DNA of 64,000 bases from positions 1 to 64,000 of the forward strand of contig NZ_JAKUJY010000002.1 of assembly GCF_022664535.1 (NCBI RefSeq). The letters are read 5' to 3'. The notes beneath the pieces are model-generated. The model saw only the letters and a list, made by a program, of their open reading frames with translations. It did no database searches and was not told the DNA's origin. Shown here one piece after another: positions 16,590-25,536 of the stretch. The first letter of the stretch is position 1, and each line of letters begins with the position of its first letter. Source of the DNA: Sphingobium trunci. GTDB taxonomy: Bacteria > Pseudomonadota > Alphaproteobacteria > Sphingomonadales > Sphingomonadaceae. The translations under genes and the position numbers were made by a program.

Positions 16590-17890
16590 ACCTCAGCCGC
16601 ACTGCCCACGCTGGCATCGATCAACCCCGCGCGCATCATCAGCCAGAAGAGGATGATGCCCGGCAGCGAAATCACGGTCGTCAGCAGGTAGAAGTCGACA
16701 TAGCCCAGCCGTTCGATCAACGCGCCTGCCGTGGTCCCGGTCAGGAACCGCCCGACGATGCTCGCCGCCGCCGAAATCAGCGCATATTGCGCGGCGGTGA
16801 AGCGCAGGTCGCACAAGGCCGAGAAATAGGCGACCACCGTCACCCCGCCAATGCCGCTCGCGAAATTCTCGAAACCGATGGCGCCTGCCATGCCCCAATT
16901 GCTCTTGCCCAGCGCGGCCAGCAGGGCGAAGCTGAAATTGGACACGCCCATCAGCCACAGGCTGACCAGCACCGACCGCTTCATTCCCATGCGCGCATAG
17001 AGCACGCCGCCCACGAAAATGCCGATAAGATAGGCCCAGAAGCCGATCCCCACGTCGTAGATGGCGATCTCGTCATTGGTATAGCCCATGTCGTCGAACA
17101 GCAGGCGGAAGGTCAGATTGGCCAGCGTATCCCCGATCTTGTGCAGCAGGATGAACAGCAGCACCAGCCAGGCCCCGCGCCGCCGGAAAAACTCGACCAG
17201 CGGCCCGGCGATCGACTGCCACACTTCCCCGGCGCCACGCCGGGCGGTGGGCTCGCGATGCCGCTCCGGCTCACCCAGCACCAGTCCGGTCAGCATGGCG
17301 GGCAGCGCGAAGACGGCGCAGGCGAGATAGGCCCCATGCCACCCGATCCGCGCCGCCAGCACCAGCGCCAGCGCGCCCGCCGCGACCGATCCGATCCGCC
17401 AGCCATATTGCGACATGCCCGAACCCACGCCCAGTTGTTCGGGCCGCAATGTCTCGATCCGGTAGGCATCGATCACGATGTCGAAGGTCGCCCCGGCCAT
17501 CCCGACCAATATGGCGGCATAGGCCGTCCGCAGCAGGCTGGTCGAGGGATCGACCAGCGCCAGATTGGCCACCGCCGCCATCACCAGCACCCCTGCCACC
17601 AGCAGCCAGGAAACCCGCTGGCCCAGCCGCCCGATCACCGGCAACCGGACGCCATCGACCACCCAGGCCCACAGCCATTTGAGATTATAGACGAGGAAAG
17701 CGAGGGTGAAGGCCGTCACCGCCTTCTTGTCGATCCCGTCCTGCGCCAACCGCGTGGTCAGCGTCGCACCGATCATCGCATAGGGAAAGCCCGACGATAT
17801 GCCCAGAAAAAAGGCCCCCAGGGGCGCCTTCTCGATATAGGGTTTCACCGCATCCAGCCAGCTTGCCGAGCCATTGGCGATGTCGGTCAT
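16574..17890 (-). CDS. ampG: AmpG-type muropeptide permease (MFS)
   Basis: 438 residues with about 12 hydrophobic segments. The opening APLGAFFLGISSGFPYAMIGATLTTRLAQDGI and the segment FDIVIDAYRIETLRPEQLGVGSGMSQYGWRIG match the PAT/AmpG branch of the major facilitator superfamily, which imports anhydro-muropeptides for cell-wall recycling. In several bacteria AmpG supplies the inducer of beta-lactamase expression. A class A beta-lactamase gene is in this window at 53576, but no AmpR is present, so a link is only a possibility. A GC-rich hairpin sits directly before the start. Confidence 0.85.
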   Translation of the reverse strand: MTDIANGSASWLDAVKPYIEKAPLGAFFLGISSGFPYAMIGATLTTRLAQDGIDKKAVTAFTLAFLVYNLKWLWAWVVDGVRLPVIGRLGQRVSWLLVAGVLVMAAVANLALVDPSTSLLRTAYAAILVGMAGATFDIVIDAYRIETLRPEQLGVGSGMSQYGWRIGSVAAGALALVLAARIGWHGAYLACAVFALPAMLTGLVLGEPERHREPTARRGAGEVWQSIAGPLVEFFRRRGAWLVLLFILLHKIGDTLANLTFRLLFDDMGYTNDEIAIYDVGIGFWAYLIGIFVGGVLYARMGMKRSVLVSLWLMGVSNFSFALLAALGKSNWGMAGAIGFENFASGIGGVTVVAYFSALCDLRFTAAQYALISAAASIVGRFLTGTTAGALIERLGYVDFYLLTTVISLPGIILFWLMMRAGLIDASVGSAAEVQPAA

Positions 17891-17899
17891 AAATTATGC

Positions 17900-17924
17900 G
17901 CCCCCGGAAATATTCTGCGGGGGC
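17900..17924 (-). promoter_or_regulatory. Hairpin in the ampG leader
   Basis: GCCCCCG (17900-17906) pairs perfectly with CGGGGGC (17918-17924) around 11 bases. On the minus strand it ends nine bases before the ampG ATG and contains the only G-rich candidate ribosome binding site. It could hide that site, or terminate transcription from upstream. Confidence 0.4.
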
Positions 17925-17985
17925 CACCATATGAGCAAATGCGGCGGAGGCAAGCCGCCCGATGCGGTTAGGGTTCCGACCCTGA

Positions 17986-18444
17986 TCAGGCCGCATCCTC
18001 GAACAGATGCAATCCCTCCGGAAAACGCGGCAGTTCCTTCCCCCGCAACAGGGCATCCACCACCGCCACCGCCAGCAGCAGATCGCGTGGGGCATAAGGC
18101 TTGGCGAGGCAGCCCAGAGCGACCTCCCGCGCATCGACGGGGCAAGCGCCGCTGACGAACAGCACCGCCACCCCCCGGCCTGCGGCATGCCGTGCCAGAT
18201 CGATCCCGGTCTTGTCGCCATGCAGCGTCACGTCGGCGATCACCAGATCGACACTTTCCTCCTCGATCACGCTGATGGCATGGTCATAATCATCGACGGT
18301 CGCGGCCACGCGATAGCCCGCCACTTCCAGCACATGCTCATTGTCGAAGGCGACGAGCGGTTCATCCTCGACCACCAGGACGCTGCGGATCGCCTTGCGG
18401 CGTCCTCGTCCCCTGGATTCCCCTTTCACCAGCCCGAAAAACAT
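17986..18444 (-). CDS. Single-domain response regulator
   Basis: 152 residues from ATG 18444, placed where the receiver fold and a GGGGCGGA upstream sequence begin; the longer frame lacks support. It has SVLVVEDEPLVAF with the acidic pair Glu26/Asp27, phospho-acceptor Asp71 in VIADVTLHGD, and Lys115 in CLAKPYAPRDLL. There is no output domain, so it acts as a phosphorelay or protein-interaction receiver, as is common in alphaproteobacteria. It is divergent from the pseudouridine synthase. No kinase is adjacent. Confidence 0.85.
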   Translation of the reverse strand: MFFGLVKGESRGRGRRKAIRSVLVVEDEPLVAFDNEHVLEVAGYRVAATVDDYDHAISVIEEESVDLVIADVTLHGDKTGIDLARHAAGRGVAVLFVSGACPVDAREVALGCLAKPYAPRDLLLAVAVVDALLRGKELPRFPEGLHLFEDAA

Positions 18445-18604
18445 TTGCCGTTCCGCCCCATTTACGCCATTCAGCCGACCAACGCGCCAAGCCCCGCCGG
18501 GTTTCGGCCATCCCCGGCGCACAGGCGCGGGGACAGCATCATTCGTCGATTTTCCGGCGCCTCCGATATGGGAACGCCGCCCCGCTTTGAAAAGGAAGTC
18601 ATCC

Positions 18605-19519
18605 GTGGAACCGCCGAAAAAATCTGGACCGCCCCGCCGGTCAGGCCCCGGCGGCCCCAGGCGCCCTGCTGGCGCAAAAACCACGCCGGGGTCGCGCCCC
18701 GCCCGTCCGCCCTTCCAAAAGGCGAAGGTCACGCCCGCCAAACCGGCCAATCCGCACCCCGCCCGCGCGGCGGCGGCGGCCAGCGGCAAGAATGAACCGC
18801 AGCGCATCGCCAAGCTCCTTGCCCGCGCCGGGGTGGCATCGCGCCGCGAAATCGAACGGATGATCGAGGACGGCCGCATCACCCTCCACGGCGAAGCCGT
18901 CACGACGCCCGCGACCCTGCTGACGTCCCTGAACGGCGTCGCGGTCGACGGCACCCCCATCGCCGCGCCCGCGCCCACGCGGCTGTTCCTGTTCCACAAG
19001 CCGAGCGGCTATCTGACCGCGGAACGCGACCCGCGCGGGCGCCCCACCATCTATGACAGGCTGCCCGCGGACCTGCCGCGCGTCATGCCGATCGGCCGGC
19101 TCGACATGACGACCGAAGGCCTGCTGCTGCTCACCACAGACGGCGAGTTCAAGCGGCAGATGGAACTGCCCTCGACCGGCGTTCCCCGCACCTACCGGGC
19201 GCGTGCCTTCGGCGAAGTCAGCCAAAAGCAGCTTGAGGACCTGTTCGACGGGCTGGAGATCGATGGCGTCCGCTATGGCCGGATCGAGGCCAATCTGGAA
19301 CGCCGCACCGGCCGCAACCAGTGGATCGAAATGACGCTGACCGAAGGCAAGAACCGCGAAGTCCGCCGCATCCTCGAACATCTGGGCCTTCAGGTGAACC
19401 GCCTGATCCGCACCAGCTATGGCCCCTTCCATCTTGGCGAACTGGCGTCCGGCGCGGTCGAGGAAGTCCGCCAGCACGACCTCATCGTCTTCCGCAAGAG
19501 CCTGAAGGCGCCCAAATGA
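18605..19519 (+). CDS. rluB: 23S rRNA pseudouridine synthase, RluB/RsuA family
   Basis: 304 residues from GTG 18605, with AAGGAAG eight bases upstream. A basic, Pro/Ala-rich extension (about 1-60) precedes an S4 RNA-binding domain (RIAKLLARAGVASRREIERMIEDGRI). The catalytic domain has GRLDMTTEGLLLLTTDGEF, where the Asp in GRLD is the nucleophile, and GKNREVRRILEHLGLQVNRLIRTSYGPF. It isomerises uridine in large-subunit rRNA. rsmD overlaps its stop, pairing two ribosome-modification genes. RluB rather than RluE/RluF is the likely type. Confidence 0.9.
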   Translation: MEPPKKSGPPRRSGPGGPRRPAGAKTTPGSRPARPPFQKAKVTPAKPANPHPARAAAAASGKNEPQRIAKLLARAGVASRREIERMIEDGRITLHGEAVTTPATLLTSLNGVAVDGTPIAAPAPTRLFLFHKPSGYLTAERDPRGRPTIYDRLPADLPRVMPIGRLDMTTEGLLLLTTDGEFKRQMELPSTGVPRTYRARAFGEVSQKQLEDLFDGLEIDGVRYGRIEANLERRTGRNQWIEMTLTEGKNREVRRILEHLGLQVNRLIRTSYGPFHLGELASGAVEEVRQHDLIVFRKSLKAPK

Positions 19520-20055
19520 GGATCATCGCAGGCCAATGGCGCGGCCGTCCGCTGGTCGCACCCAAGGGCGACGCCACCCGTCCGACGGCGGATCGCACTC
19601 GCGAAACGCTCTTCTCCATGCTGTTGAGCCGTATCGGATCGTTCGAGGGGCTGGCCGTGGGCGATTTCTTCGCCGGTTCCGGCGCACTGGGGTTCGAGGC
19701 CCTGTCCCGCGGCGCGGCAAGCTGCATCTTCGTGGAGCAGGACCGGGCCGCCAGCGACGCGATCCGCGCCAATGGCGAGAAGCTTGGGCACCGCCCCGAC
19801 ATCCGTCAGACCAGCGTGCTCTCGCTCGGCCCGGCGGCCCGGCCGCTGGACCTCATCTTCATGGATCCGCCCTACAATACAGGCGCGGGAATGGTGGCCC
19901 TCGACAAGCTCGGCCGCCTCGGCTGGACCGCTCCGGCGACTTGGATCAGCATCGAAACCGACCGCCGCGAGGATGTCGAAGTCAAGGGCTTCGCCGTCGA
20001 GGCGTCACGCGACGTCGGCAAGGCCCGCCTGACCCTGCTGCGGGCGGAGGCTTAA
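19516..20055 (+). CDS. rsmD: 16S rRNA (guanine(966)-N2)-methyltransferase
   Basis: 179 residues. MRIIAGQWRGRPL and RPTADRTRETLFSML are the RsmD signature opening. FFAGSGALGFEALSRGA binds S-adenosylmethionine, and FMDPPYN is the catalytic N6/N2 methyltransferase motif IV. The start overlaps the pseudouridine synthase stop (ATGA). Confidence 0.95.
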   Translation: MRIIAGQWRGRPLVAPKGDATRPTADRTRETLFSMLLSRIGSFEGLAVGDFFAGSGALGFEALSRGAASCIFVEQDRAASDAIRANGEKLGHRPDIRQTSVLSLGPAARPLDLIFMDPPYNTGAGMVALDKLGRLGWTAPATWISIETDRREDVEVKGFAVEASRDVGKARLTLLRAEA

Positions 20056-20182
20056 GCGCCGCCCCGAATTACCGATCCGTCCTGCCTGTGGACTGACGGC
20101 CAGCACAGCCGGGCCGACGCGGCGCGGGACCGGGCCGGTATGGCGGCGCAGATCGCCACCCTTTCCGGCCCGTGCGGACAGA

Positions 20183-20620
20183 TTACCGCCGCTTACGGAC
20201 AGATTTCCGCGCCTCGCTCGGATTGATGCAACTGTCCTGCACGGTCTTGCTGCAGACCGGATAATCCTTCGCCTCGGTCGGCGGCGGCGTCATGTTGCCG
20301 CCCACCGTCACCGGATTGCTGGAACTTCCCACCGGCGCCGCCGGATCCTTGGGCGCGTTCGCCGGGGCCGGGTTCATCCCCGTATCCGGCGGCACGGCTC
20401 CCGCAGGCTGCCCGGCATTGGGGTCAGCGCCGGCAGGCGGCGTGGCGGGCGTGGCCGGAGTCGCGGGGGTAGCGGGCGTCGCGCCCTGATCCGGCGGCGG
20501 AGGCGCTGCTTCGGTCGCAGGCGGCTGCGTCGAGGCCGGCATGTCCTGCGCCACCGCAATGCCCGTAACACCGGCGCCAAAGGCCAGCATGGCCGCGCCT
20601 GCCAACATGATCGATTTCAT
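20183..20620 (-). CDS. Small secreted Pro/Ala/Thr-rich protein
   Basis: 145 residues from ATG 20620, which has AGGA eight bases upstream; a GTG at 20647 gives a longer, less likely form. The signal peptide (MKSIMLAGAAMLAFGAGVTGIAVA, here given in part only as KSIMLAGAAMLAFG) leads to a disordered region with ATP/TPA repeats and PPP runs. The C-terminal segment carries two cysteines (DYPVCSKTVQDSCINPSEAR) and a basic end SVRKRR. Only the two-cysteine tail looks conserved in character. It is probably periplasmic; the function is unknown. Confidence 0.65.
   Translation of the reverse strand: MKSIMLAGAAMLAFGAGVTGIAVAQDMPASTQPPATEAAPPPPDQGATPATPATPATPATPPAGADPNAGQPAGAVPPDTGMNPAPANAPKDPAAPVGSSSNPVTVGGNMTPPPTEAKDYPVCSKTVQDSCINPSEARKSVRKRR
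20439..20483. repeat. Five imperfect 9-base tandem units inside the secreted protein gene
   Basis: Units GGCGTGGCG, GGCGTGGCC, GGAGTCGCG, GGGGTAGCG and GGCGTCGCG follow one another and encode the ATP-type tripeptides on the minus strand. The unit length is a multiple of three, so copy-number change would keep the frame. Confidence 0.7.
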
Positions 20621-20753
20621 CGGGATCATCCTTTCCTTGTTCTTCACCCCGTTCTGCCGCTTGGGCTGAGGGAAAAACCGGAATCGTGACGCCTACGTTC
20701 CGGCACCGGCGATGAAACGTTGCTCAGGCGCCGCCAGATGATCCGTTACAGCT

Positions 20754-21149
20754 TCATTCCTCCGGAAAGCGATCGAATTTCGGCAGCTTATGCGCGCCCT
20801 CCATCCATGGCGCCGCTTCGGCCATCTGGATATGGGCGGTGGGCGGAAAGGCGGATTGATCGTCCAGTGTCGCGGTCTGGATATCGATCATTCCCGGAAA
20901 GACCGTCGCGCTGCTGTAGAACAGGCCGGTCCCGCACTTGCCGCAGAAATGCCGCTCCACATGGTCCGAAGACCGGTATCGCACGGGATCGCCGCTCACC
21001 TTGACCCCGCCCTCCGGGAAAAGCGCCCAGCCGACCATCGGGGCCCCCGCGCTTCGGCGGCAGTCGGAACAATGACAAAGGGCGCTGTGCGCTGCCTCTC
21101 CCGTCACTTCGTAACGGATCGCCCCGCAATGGCATCCTCCTGTGTGCAT
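20754..21149 (-). CDS. GFA family (glutathione-dependent formaldehyde-activating-like) protein
   Basis: 131 residues. Zinc-ligand cysteines appear in the usual order: GGCHCGAIRYE near the start, LCHCSDCRRSAGAP about residue 25, and HFCGKCGTGLFY about residue 68. This CENP-V/GFA fold includes S-(hydroxymethyl)glutathione synthase, but most short members have no proven activity. No formaldehyde dehydrogenase gene is next to it. Divergent from the helicase gene. Confidence 0.9.
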   Translation of the reverse strand: MHTGGCHCGAIRYEVTGEAAHSALCHCSDCRRSAGAPMVGWALFPEGGVKVSGDPVRYRSSDHVERHFCGKCGTGLFYSSATVFPGMIDIQTATLDDQSAFPPTAHIQMAEAAPWMEGAHKLPKFDRFPEE

Positions 21150-21252
21150 GAGCTTTCTCCTTGCATGATTCTCCTTTTGTTCTCATAAATCACGGCAAGC
21201 AGCAAGGGCGCCCGCCCTTGTTCCCAAACGTCTCACCCCTTAGTTGTTGCCC

Positions 21253-23529
21253 ATGACCCTGCCCGCCCCCTCGCCAGACGATCCTCCCTATCTTCGGGGG
21301 CTGAATGCGCCCCAGCGCGAAGCCGTGCTCACCACCGAGGGGCCCGTGCTGGTCCTGGCGGGCGCGGGTACGGGCAAGACTGCCGCCCTCACCGCCCGCC
21401 TTGCCCATCTCATCGCCACCCGCCGCGCCTGGCCGTCGGAGATCCTGGCCGTCACCTTCACCAACAAGGCCGCGCGGGAGATGCGCGAACGCGTCGGCCG
21501 CATGATCGGCCCCGCGGTGGAGGGCATGCCCTGGCTCGGCACTTTCCACGCCATCGCCGCCAAGATGCTGCGCCGCCATGCCGAACTGGTGGGGCTGCAA
21601 TCCAACTTCACCATCCTCGACACCGACGACCAGCTCCGCCTGATGAAGCAGCTCATCCAGGCCGAGGGGATCGACGAAAAGCGCTGGCCCGCCCGCCAGT
21701 TGGGCGGCCTGATCGACCAGTGGAAGAACAAGGGCCTGATGCCGGAGGAGATCGGCGCGGGCGAGAGCGAAGCCTATGCCAATGGCCGGGGGCAAAAGCT
21801 CTACGCGGCCTATCAGGCTCGTCTGCGGGAGGTTAATGCCTGCGATTTCGGTGACTTGCTGCTGCATGTTCTGACCATATTGAAACGCCATCGCGACGTC
21901 CTGGAAAGCTATCAGCAGCGCTTCCGCTATATCATGGTGGACGAATATCAGGACACCAACAGCAGCCAGTATCTCTGGCTCCGCCTGCTCGCGCAGCAGC
22001 GCAAGAATATCTGCTGCGTGGGTGACGACGACCAGTCCATCTATAGCTGGCGCGGCGCGGAAGTCGCCAATATCCTGCGGTTCGAAAAGGATTTCCCGGG
22101 CGCGAAGATCGTCCGCCTCGAACAGAATTACCGCTCCACCCCGCATATCCTGGGCGCGGCATCGGGCGTGATCGCGGAAAATGGCAACCGGTTGGGCAAG
22201 ACGCTCTGGACCGACATCGACGTGGGCGAGAAGGTCCGCATCATCGGCGTCTGGGATGGCCCGGAGGAAGCCCGCCGCGTCGGCGAGGAGATCGAATCGA
22301 TCGAGCGCAAGGGACAGTCGCTGGACGAGGTTGCCATCCTCGTGCGCGCCCAGCACCAGACCCGCGAATTCGAAGACCGCTTCATCCAGATCGGCCTGCC
22401 CTATCGCATCGTCGGCGGCTTCCGCTTCTATGAGCGCGCCGAAATCCGCGACGCGCTGGCCTATCTGCGCCTCGTCAACCAGCCCGCCGACGACCTCGCC
22501 TTCGAACGCATCGTCAACGTCCCCAAGCGGGGCCTGGGCGACAAGGCCGTCGAAAAGCTCCACCGCCTCGCCCGGGCGGAGGGCATTCCCCTCACCCTTG
22601 CCGCCGCCCGCATCCTCGACACCGACGAGATGACGCCGCAGGCCCGCCGGTCCCTGGGCGCCTTCATCGGCGATCTCGCCCGCTGGCGCGACCGCTCAGG
22701 CCAGCTTCCCCATGCGGAACTCGCCCGGCAGATCCTGGACGAAAGCGGCTACACCGCCATGCTCCAGGCCGAACGCACCGCCGAAAGCGCCGGGCGGCTG
22801 GAAAATCTCAATGAACTCACCCGCGCCATGGAGGAATATGAGACGCTCGGCGCGTTCCTCGAGCATGTGAGCCTCGTCATGGACAATGAGGCGCAGCAGG
22901 ACGAGCGCAAGGTCACGATCATGACCATCCACGCCGCCAAGGGGCTGGAGTTCGACACCGTGTTCCTCGCGGGCTGGGAAGAAGGCATCTTCCCCTCCCA
23001 GCGCGCGCTGGACGAAGGCGGCCTCAATTCGCTGGAGGAGGAACGCCGCCTCGCCTATGTCGCGATCACCCGCGCAAGGAAGCTGTGCCTCATCCTCCAC
23101 GCCGCCAATCGCCGCATCTATGGCCAGTGGACCAGTTCCATCCCCTCGCGCTTCGTGGGCGAACTCCCCCCCGAACATGTGGAGGAGGAAAGCAGCATGT
23201 CCGGCGGCGCCTCGCTCTGGCGCGCCAACTGGTCGGAACGGGCGGACCCCTTCGCCAACGTCCAGCGCGGCACCGGCCGGGGCCCCGGCTGGCAACGCGC
23301 CCAGCAAAGCGGCCAGTTCGTGAAGGAACCTGTCCGAATAGTGGAAGCCCGCGCCTCTGCGGTATCGCTGGGCAACAAGGGCCGCGACGACATGAGCGTC
23401 GGCCTGCGCGTCTTCCACCAGAAATTCGGCTACGGCACCGTCGCGGAAATCGAAGGCAACAAGCTGGAGATCGACTTCGAAACCGCAGGCCGGAAACGCG
23501 TGATGGACAGCTTCGTCCAGCCGGCGTGA
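21253..23529 (+). CDS. uvrD: ATP-dependent DNA helicase, UvrD/PcrA type
   Basis: 758 residues from ATG 21253; a TTG at 21244 in frame is less likely. Superfamily 1A motifs occur in order: LNAPQREAVLTTEGPVLVLA (Q motif), AGAGTGKTAALTARLAHLI (Walker A), VDEYQDTNSSQY (motif II), CVGDDDQSIYSWRGAE (motif III), LEQNYRSTPHIL (motif IV), TIHAAKGLEFDTVFLAGWEEG (motif V) and AITRARKLCLILHA (motif VI). The tail HQKFGYGTVAEIEGNKLEIDFE is the Tudor-like C-terminal domain that contacts RNA polymerase in PcrA/UvrD. It acts in nucleotide excision and mismatch repair. Confidence 0.96.
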   Translation: MTLPAPSPDDPPYLRGLNAPQREAVLTTEGPVLVLAGAGTGKTAALTARLAHLIATRRAWPSEILAVTFTNKAAREMRERVGRMIGPAVEGMPWLGTFHAIAAKMLRRHAELVGLQSNFTILDTDDQLRLMKQLIQAEGIDEKRWPARQLGGLIDQWKNKGLMPEEIGAGESEAYANGRGQKLYAAYQARLREVNACDFGDLLLHVLTILKRHRDVLESYQQRFRYIMVDEYQDTNSSQYLWLRLLAQQRKNICCVGDDDQSIYSWRGAEVANILRFEKDFPGAKIVRLEQNYRSTPHILGAASGVIAENGNRLGKTLWTDIDVGEKVRIIGVWDGPEEARRVGEEIESIERKGQSLDEVAILVRAQHQTREFEDRFIQIGLPYRIVGGFRFYERAEIRDALAYLRLVNQPADDLAFERIVNVPKRGLGDKAVEKLHRLARAEGIPLTLAAARILDTDEMTPQARRSLGAFIGDLARWRDRSGQLPHAELARQILDESGYTAMLQAERTAESAGRLENLNELTRAMEEYETLGAFLEHVSLVMDNEAQQDERKVTIMTIHAAKGLEFDTVFLAGWEEGIFPSQRALDEGGLNSLEEERRLAYVAITRARKLCLILHAANRRIYGQWTSSIPSRFVGELPPEHVEEESSMSGGASLWRANWSERADPFANVQRGTGRGPGWQRAQQSGQFVKEPVRIVEARASAVSLGNKGRDDMSVGLRVFHQKFGYGTVAEIEGNKLEIDFETAGRKRVMDSFVQPA

Positions 23530-23556
23530 CGATCGTCCAACTGGTCCGGTCTTTCT

Positions 23557-24660
23557 CTATCCCCGGGATGAATGGGCCTCGCTGACGCGCATCTCCCATA
23601 TCGCGGCCTGGTGGCCGCGAGCTGGAACGGCCAGAAAGAGCGTCCTGAGTTCCGGGACGAACAGGGCGGTACGGGAGCCTTTTTCCGTCTCTATTCTCGC
23701 CTCGGTCCGGTCCTTTTCCACGATATGGATGTGGCCGGTTCCGCAGACGACAATTTCCCGGTCACCATCCAGGAACAGGTCATCCGAATCTCCGCAGGTG
23801 GGCCGGCTCTCGACGATGGCGCCGGTTGCCATGTCGACCCGCGCCAACACCGCGGGAAAACGAAAGGCGATCACGGCCGAGTGCGTTGCTGGATCAAGCG
23901 CCATCGGAAAATTCAGGCGATACACCCCTGTGGACCACCGGGCTGTCACCTTCTGACGATCGCGATCGACCGCGAGGATGGCGGCATTGCCGGGCACGTT
24001 GACGAAGGCATTTCCCCCCATCAACCGAAAGCTCTCGGGATGACCTTTGAAGATTACGCGATGGATCACTTTGTGACTCGCAGGATCGATAGTGGCGAGT
24101 CCACCGGATCCATAACCCACGACCACTTGGCCGTTTCGATCATCGATGCGCACATTGTCCGCGTCGTCCCCCAACGGGATGACGGCGATTTCGCGTTGAC
24201 CTGATGCGCCGTAGAAGTGGACCGAGCCGTCGCCGCATGCGACGATCAATTCCTGGCGCACCGGCAACCATGCGACGCCCTGCGGTTCCTTCAAACCTGA
24301 AATGCGATTGACCACGGCACCCGTTCTGAGGTCGATTGTATCGACCGTGCCGTTGGCGACTTCAGCGACGAACAGCCGCCGACCCGTCAGGTCGACTGCC
24401 AGATGGTCGATCCGGCCCTTGGTATCGGGAAGGGCTATCGTTCGCCCCAGCCTGATCGGCGAATGGGGATCGGTGGCCTTGATCGGCGGAGCCGATGCTT
24501 CGCATGCGCAGGATGAAAGGATCAACCAGACACCGGCAAGACAAGGGCCGACCACCCTCCTCCCCTGCACGGCGATGATTTGCCCTCGCGGACGGCCAAA
24601 AACCGGCCATCCGATGCGCCGGCACCAGCGCTTGATCTCCTGAAAAGTGGGTCCAGGCAT
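23557..24660 (-). CDS. YncE-like beta-propeller protein, probably lipoprotein or exported
   Basis: 367 residues. From about residue 70 it shows NHL/YVTN-type blades: GRIDHLAVDLTGRRLFVAEV, PQGVAWLPVRQELIVAC, IDPASHKVIHRVIFKGHPESF. A hydrophobic stretch LAGVWLILSSCAC lies at about 41-53, which would be a lipobox-like signal if translation starts at GTG 24570; the longer start ATG 24660 has GGGAAG close upstream. These proteins bind ligands or DNA in the periplasm, or are stress-related; no specific role can be read. Its 3' end faces the helicase gene. Confidence 0.7.
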   Translation of the reverse strand: MPGPTFQEIKRWCRRIGWPVFGRPRGQIIAVQGRRVVGPCLAGVWLILSSCACEASAPPIKATDPHSPIRLGRTIALPDTKGRIDHLAVDLTGRRLFVAEVANGTVDTIDLRTGAVVNRISGLKEPQGVAWLPVRQELIVACGDGSVHFYGASGQREIAVIPLGDDADNVRIDDRNGQVVVGYGSGGLATIDPASHKVIHRVIFKGHPESFRLMGGNAFVNVPGNAAILAVDRDRQKVTARWSTGVYRLNFPMALDPATHSAVIAFRFPAVLARVDMATGAIVESRPTCGDSDDLFLDGDREIVVCGTGHIHIVEKDRTEARIETEKGSRTALFVPELRTLFLAVPARGHQAAIWEMRVSEAHSSRG

Positions 24661-25127
24661 ATGCTTCCCAACGGCTTGGGCAGGGGCGGGCGGGCGTCTG
24701 ATCCCCTGTTCCGGACAGGTGCCACGCGCCGATAACTTTTACAACCGATCATGGTCCGCTTTCCGAGCGTCACCTAGGTCCACTATTGAATTGCCGTTCG
24801 CCCGTTGAGCGGGAATTTCCGGCCAGAACCCGCCGCCACTTTTGCCTGTCCTACAGGCCCATTCCGGCGCTAGACCGAATCAGCTCTTTGAACCGTCAAA
24901 ATCGCAATAGGACATTTCTTGGGAAATGGCCCTTTCCCGTGCGGCATCAGTGTCACCTATGTCACCCAAATCCTACAGACGAAATCGATCGACGACACAA
25001 ACGGAAAAAGCCCCGATCCGATCCGGACCAAGGACACATATCAAGTGAAGCTGTCGGGCCGACTTCGCTTGCGGTCAGAGGTTTTTCGGGAGAATGTCCC
25101 TGCACATTTTCTTTATTCTGGAAAAAC
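24661..25127. other. Intergenic region containing a conserved repeat copy
   Basis: 467 bases without a credible gene. It contains one copy of a repeat also found upstream of glsA (24886-24975). From about 25070 it holds the 3' flank of the first tRNA-Ala gene, which is itself duplicated at 25314-25371. Confidence 0.6.
24886..24975 (+). repeat. Conserved intergenic repeat, copy A
   Basis: CTTTGAACCGT, then AGGACATTTC, then GTGTCACCTATGTCACCC appear in this order. The same blocks in the same order are found on the minus strand at 33554-33630 (17 of 18 bases identical in the last block). Confidence 0.55.
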
Positions 25128-25203
25128 TGGTGGAGCCTAGCGGGATCGAACCGCTGACCTCCTGCATGCCATGCAGGCGCTCTCCCAGCTGAGCTAAGGC
25201 CCC
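25128..25203 (-). tRNA. tRNA-Ala(GGC), copy 1
   Basis: On the minus strand: acceptor GGGGCCT with AGGCTCC, D arm TAGCTCAGCTGGGAGAGC, anticodon stem-loop CCTGC-ATGGCAT-GCAGG (anticodon GGC), T arm CGGTTCGATCCCG, and ACCA encoded. 76 bases. A TATGAT box at 25217-25222 lies about 14 bases before the 5' end and is a likely -10 element. Identical in sequence to the copy at 25372-25447. Confidence 0.97.
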
Positions 25204-25334
25204 ATCGTTGCGCCGCATCATAGCGCATCCCAATGGATCAGGCCATGTCCGGTACAACACCGTCGGCCGAATATATCATGCGAGGTCACTTATAACCTCA
25301 CGACACCCCTCCCTTGCGGTCGGGAGTTTTTCGG

Positions 25335-25356
25335 AAAAATGTCCCCCGGACATTTT
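25335..25356 (-). terminator. Intrinsic terminator of tRNA-Ala copy 2
   Basis: AAAATGTCC (25336-25344) and GGACATTTT (25348-25356) form a perfect 9-base stem with a 3-base loop, just past the tRNA 3' end on the minus strand, running into TTTTT. The equivalent place after copy 1 (about 25092-25111) has a weakened version of the same stem. Confidence 0.75.
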
Positions 25357-25371
25357 CTTTTCCCGAAAAAC

Positions 25372-25447
25372 TGGTGGAGCCTAGCGGGATCGAACCGCTG
25401 ACCTCCTGCATGCCATGCAGGCGCTCTCCCAGCTGAGCTAAGGCCCC
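25372..25447 (-). tRNA. tRNA-Ala(GGC), copy 2
   Basis: Same 76-base sequence as the copy at 25128-25203, anticodon GGC, encoded CCA end. The 3' flank is also similar, so a segment of roughly 130 bases was duplicated with a 244-base offset. A minus-strand intrinsic terminator follows. Confidence 0.97.
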
Positions 25448-25536
25448 GTTTCCAGTGTCGGCGCCGTTTGGGTCCGGCGCCTCGGAGGTCGCTGCCATTA
25501 GGTGGCGGCGAACTCCTTGGCAAGCACAAAATTCAA

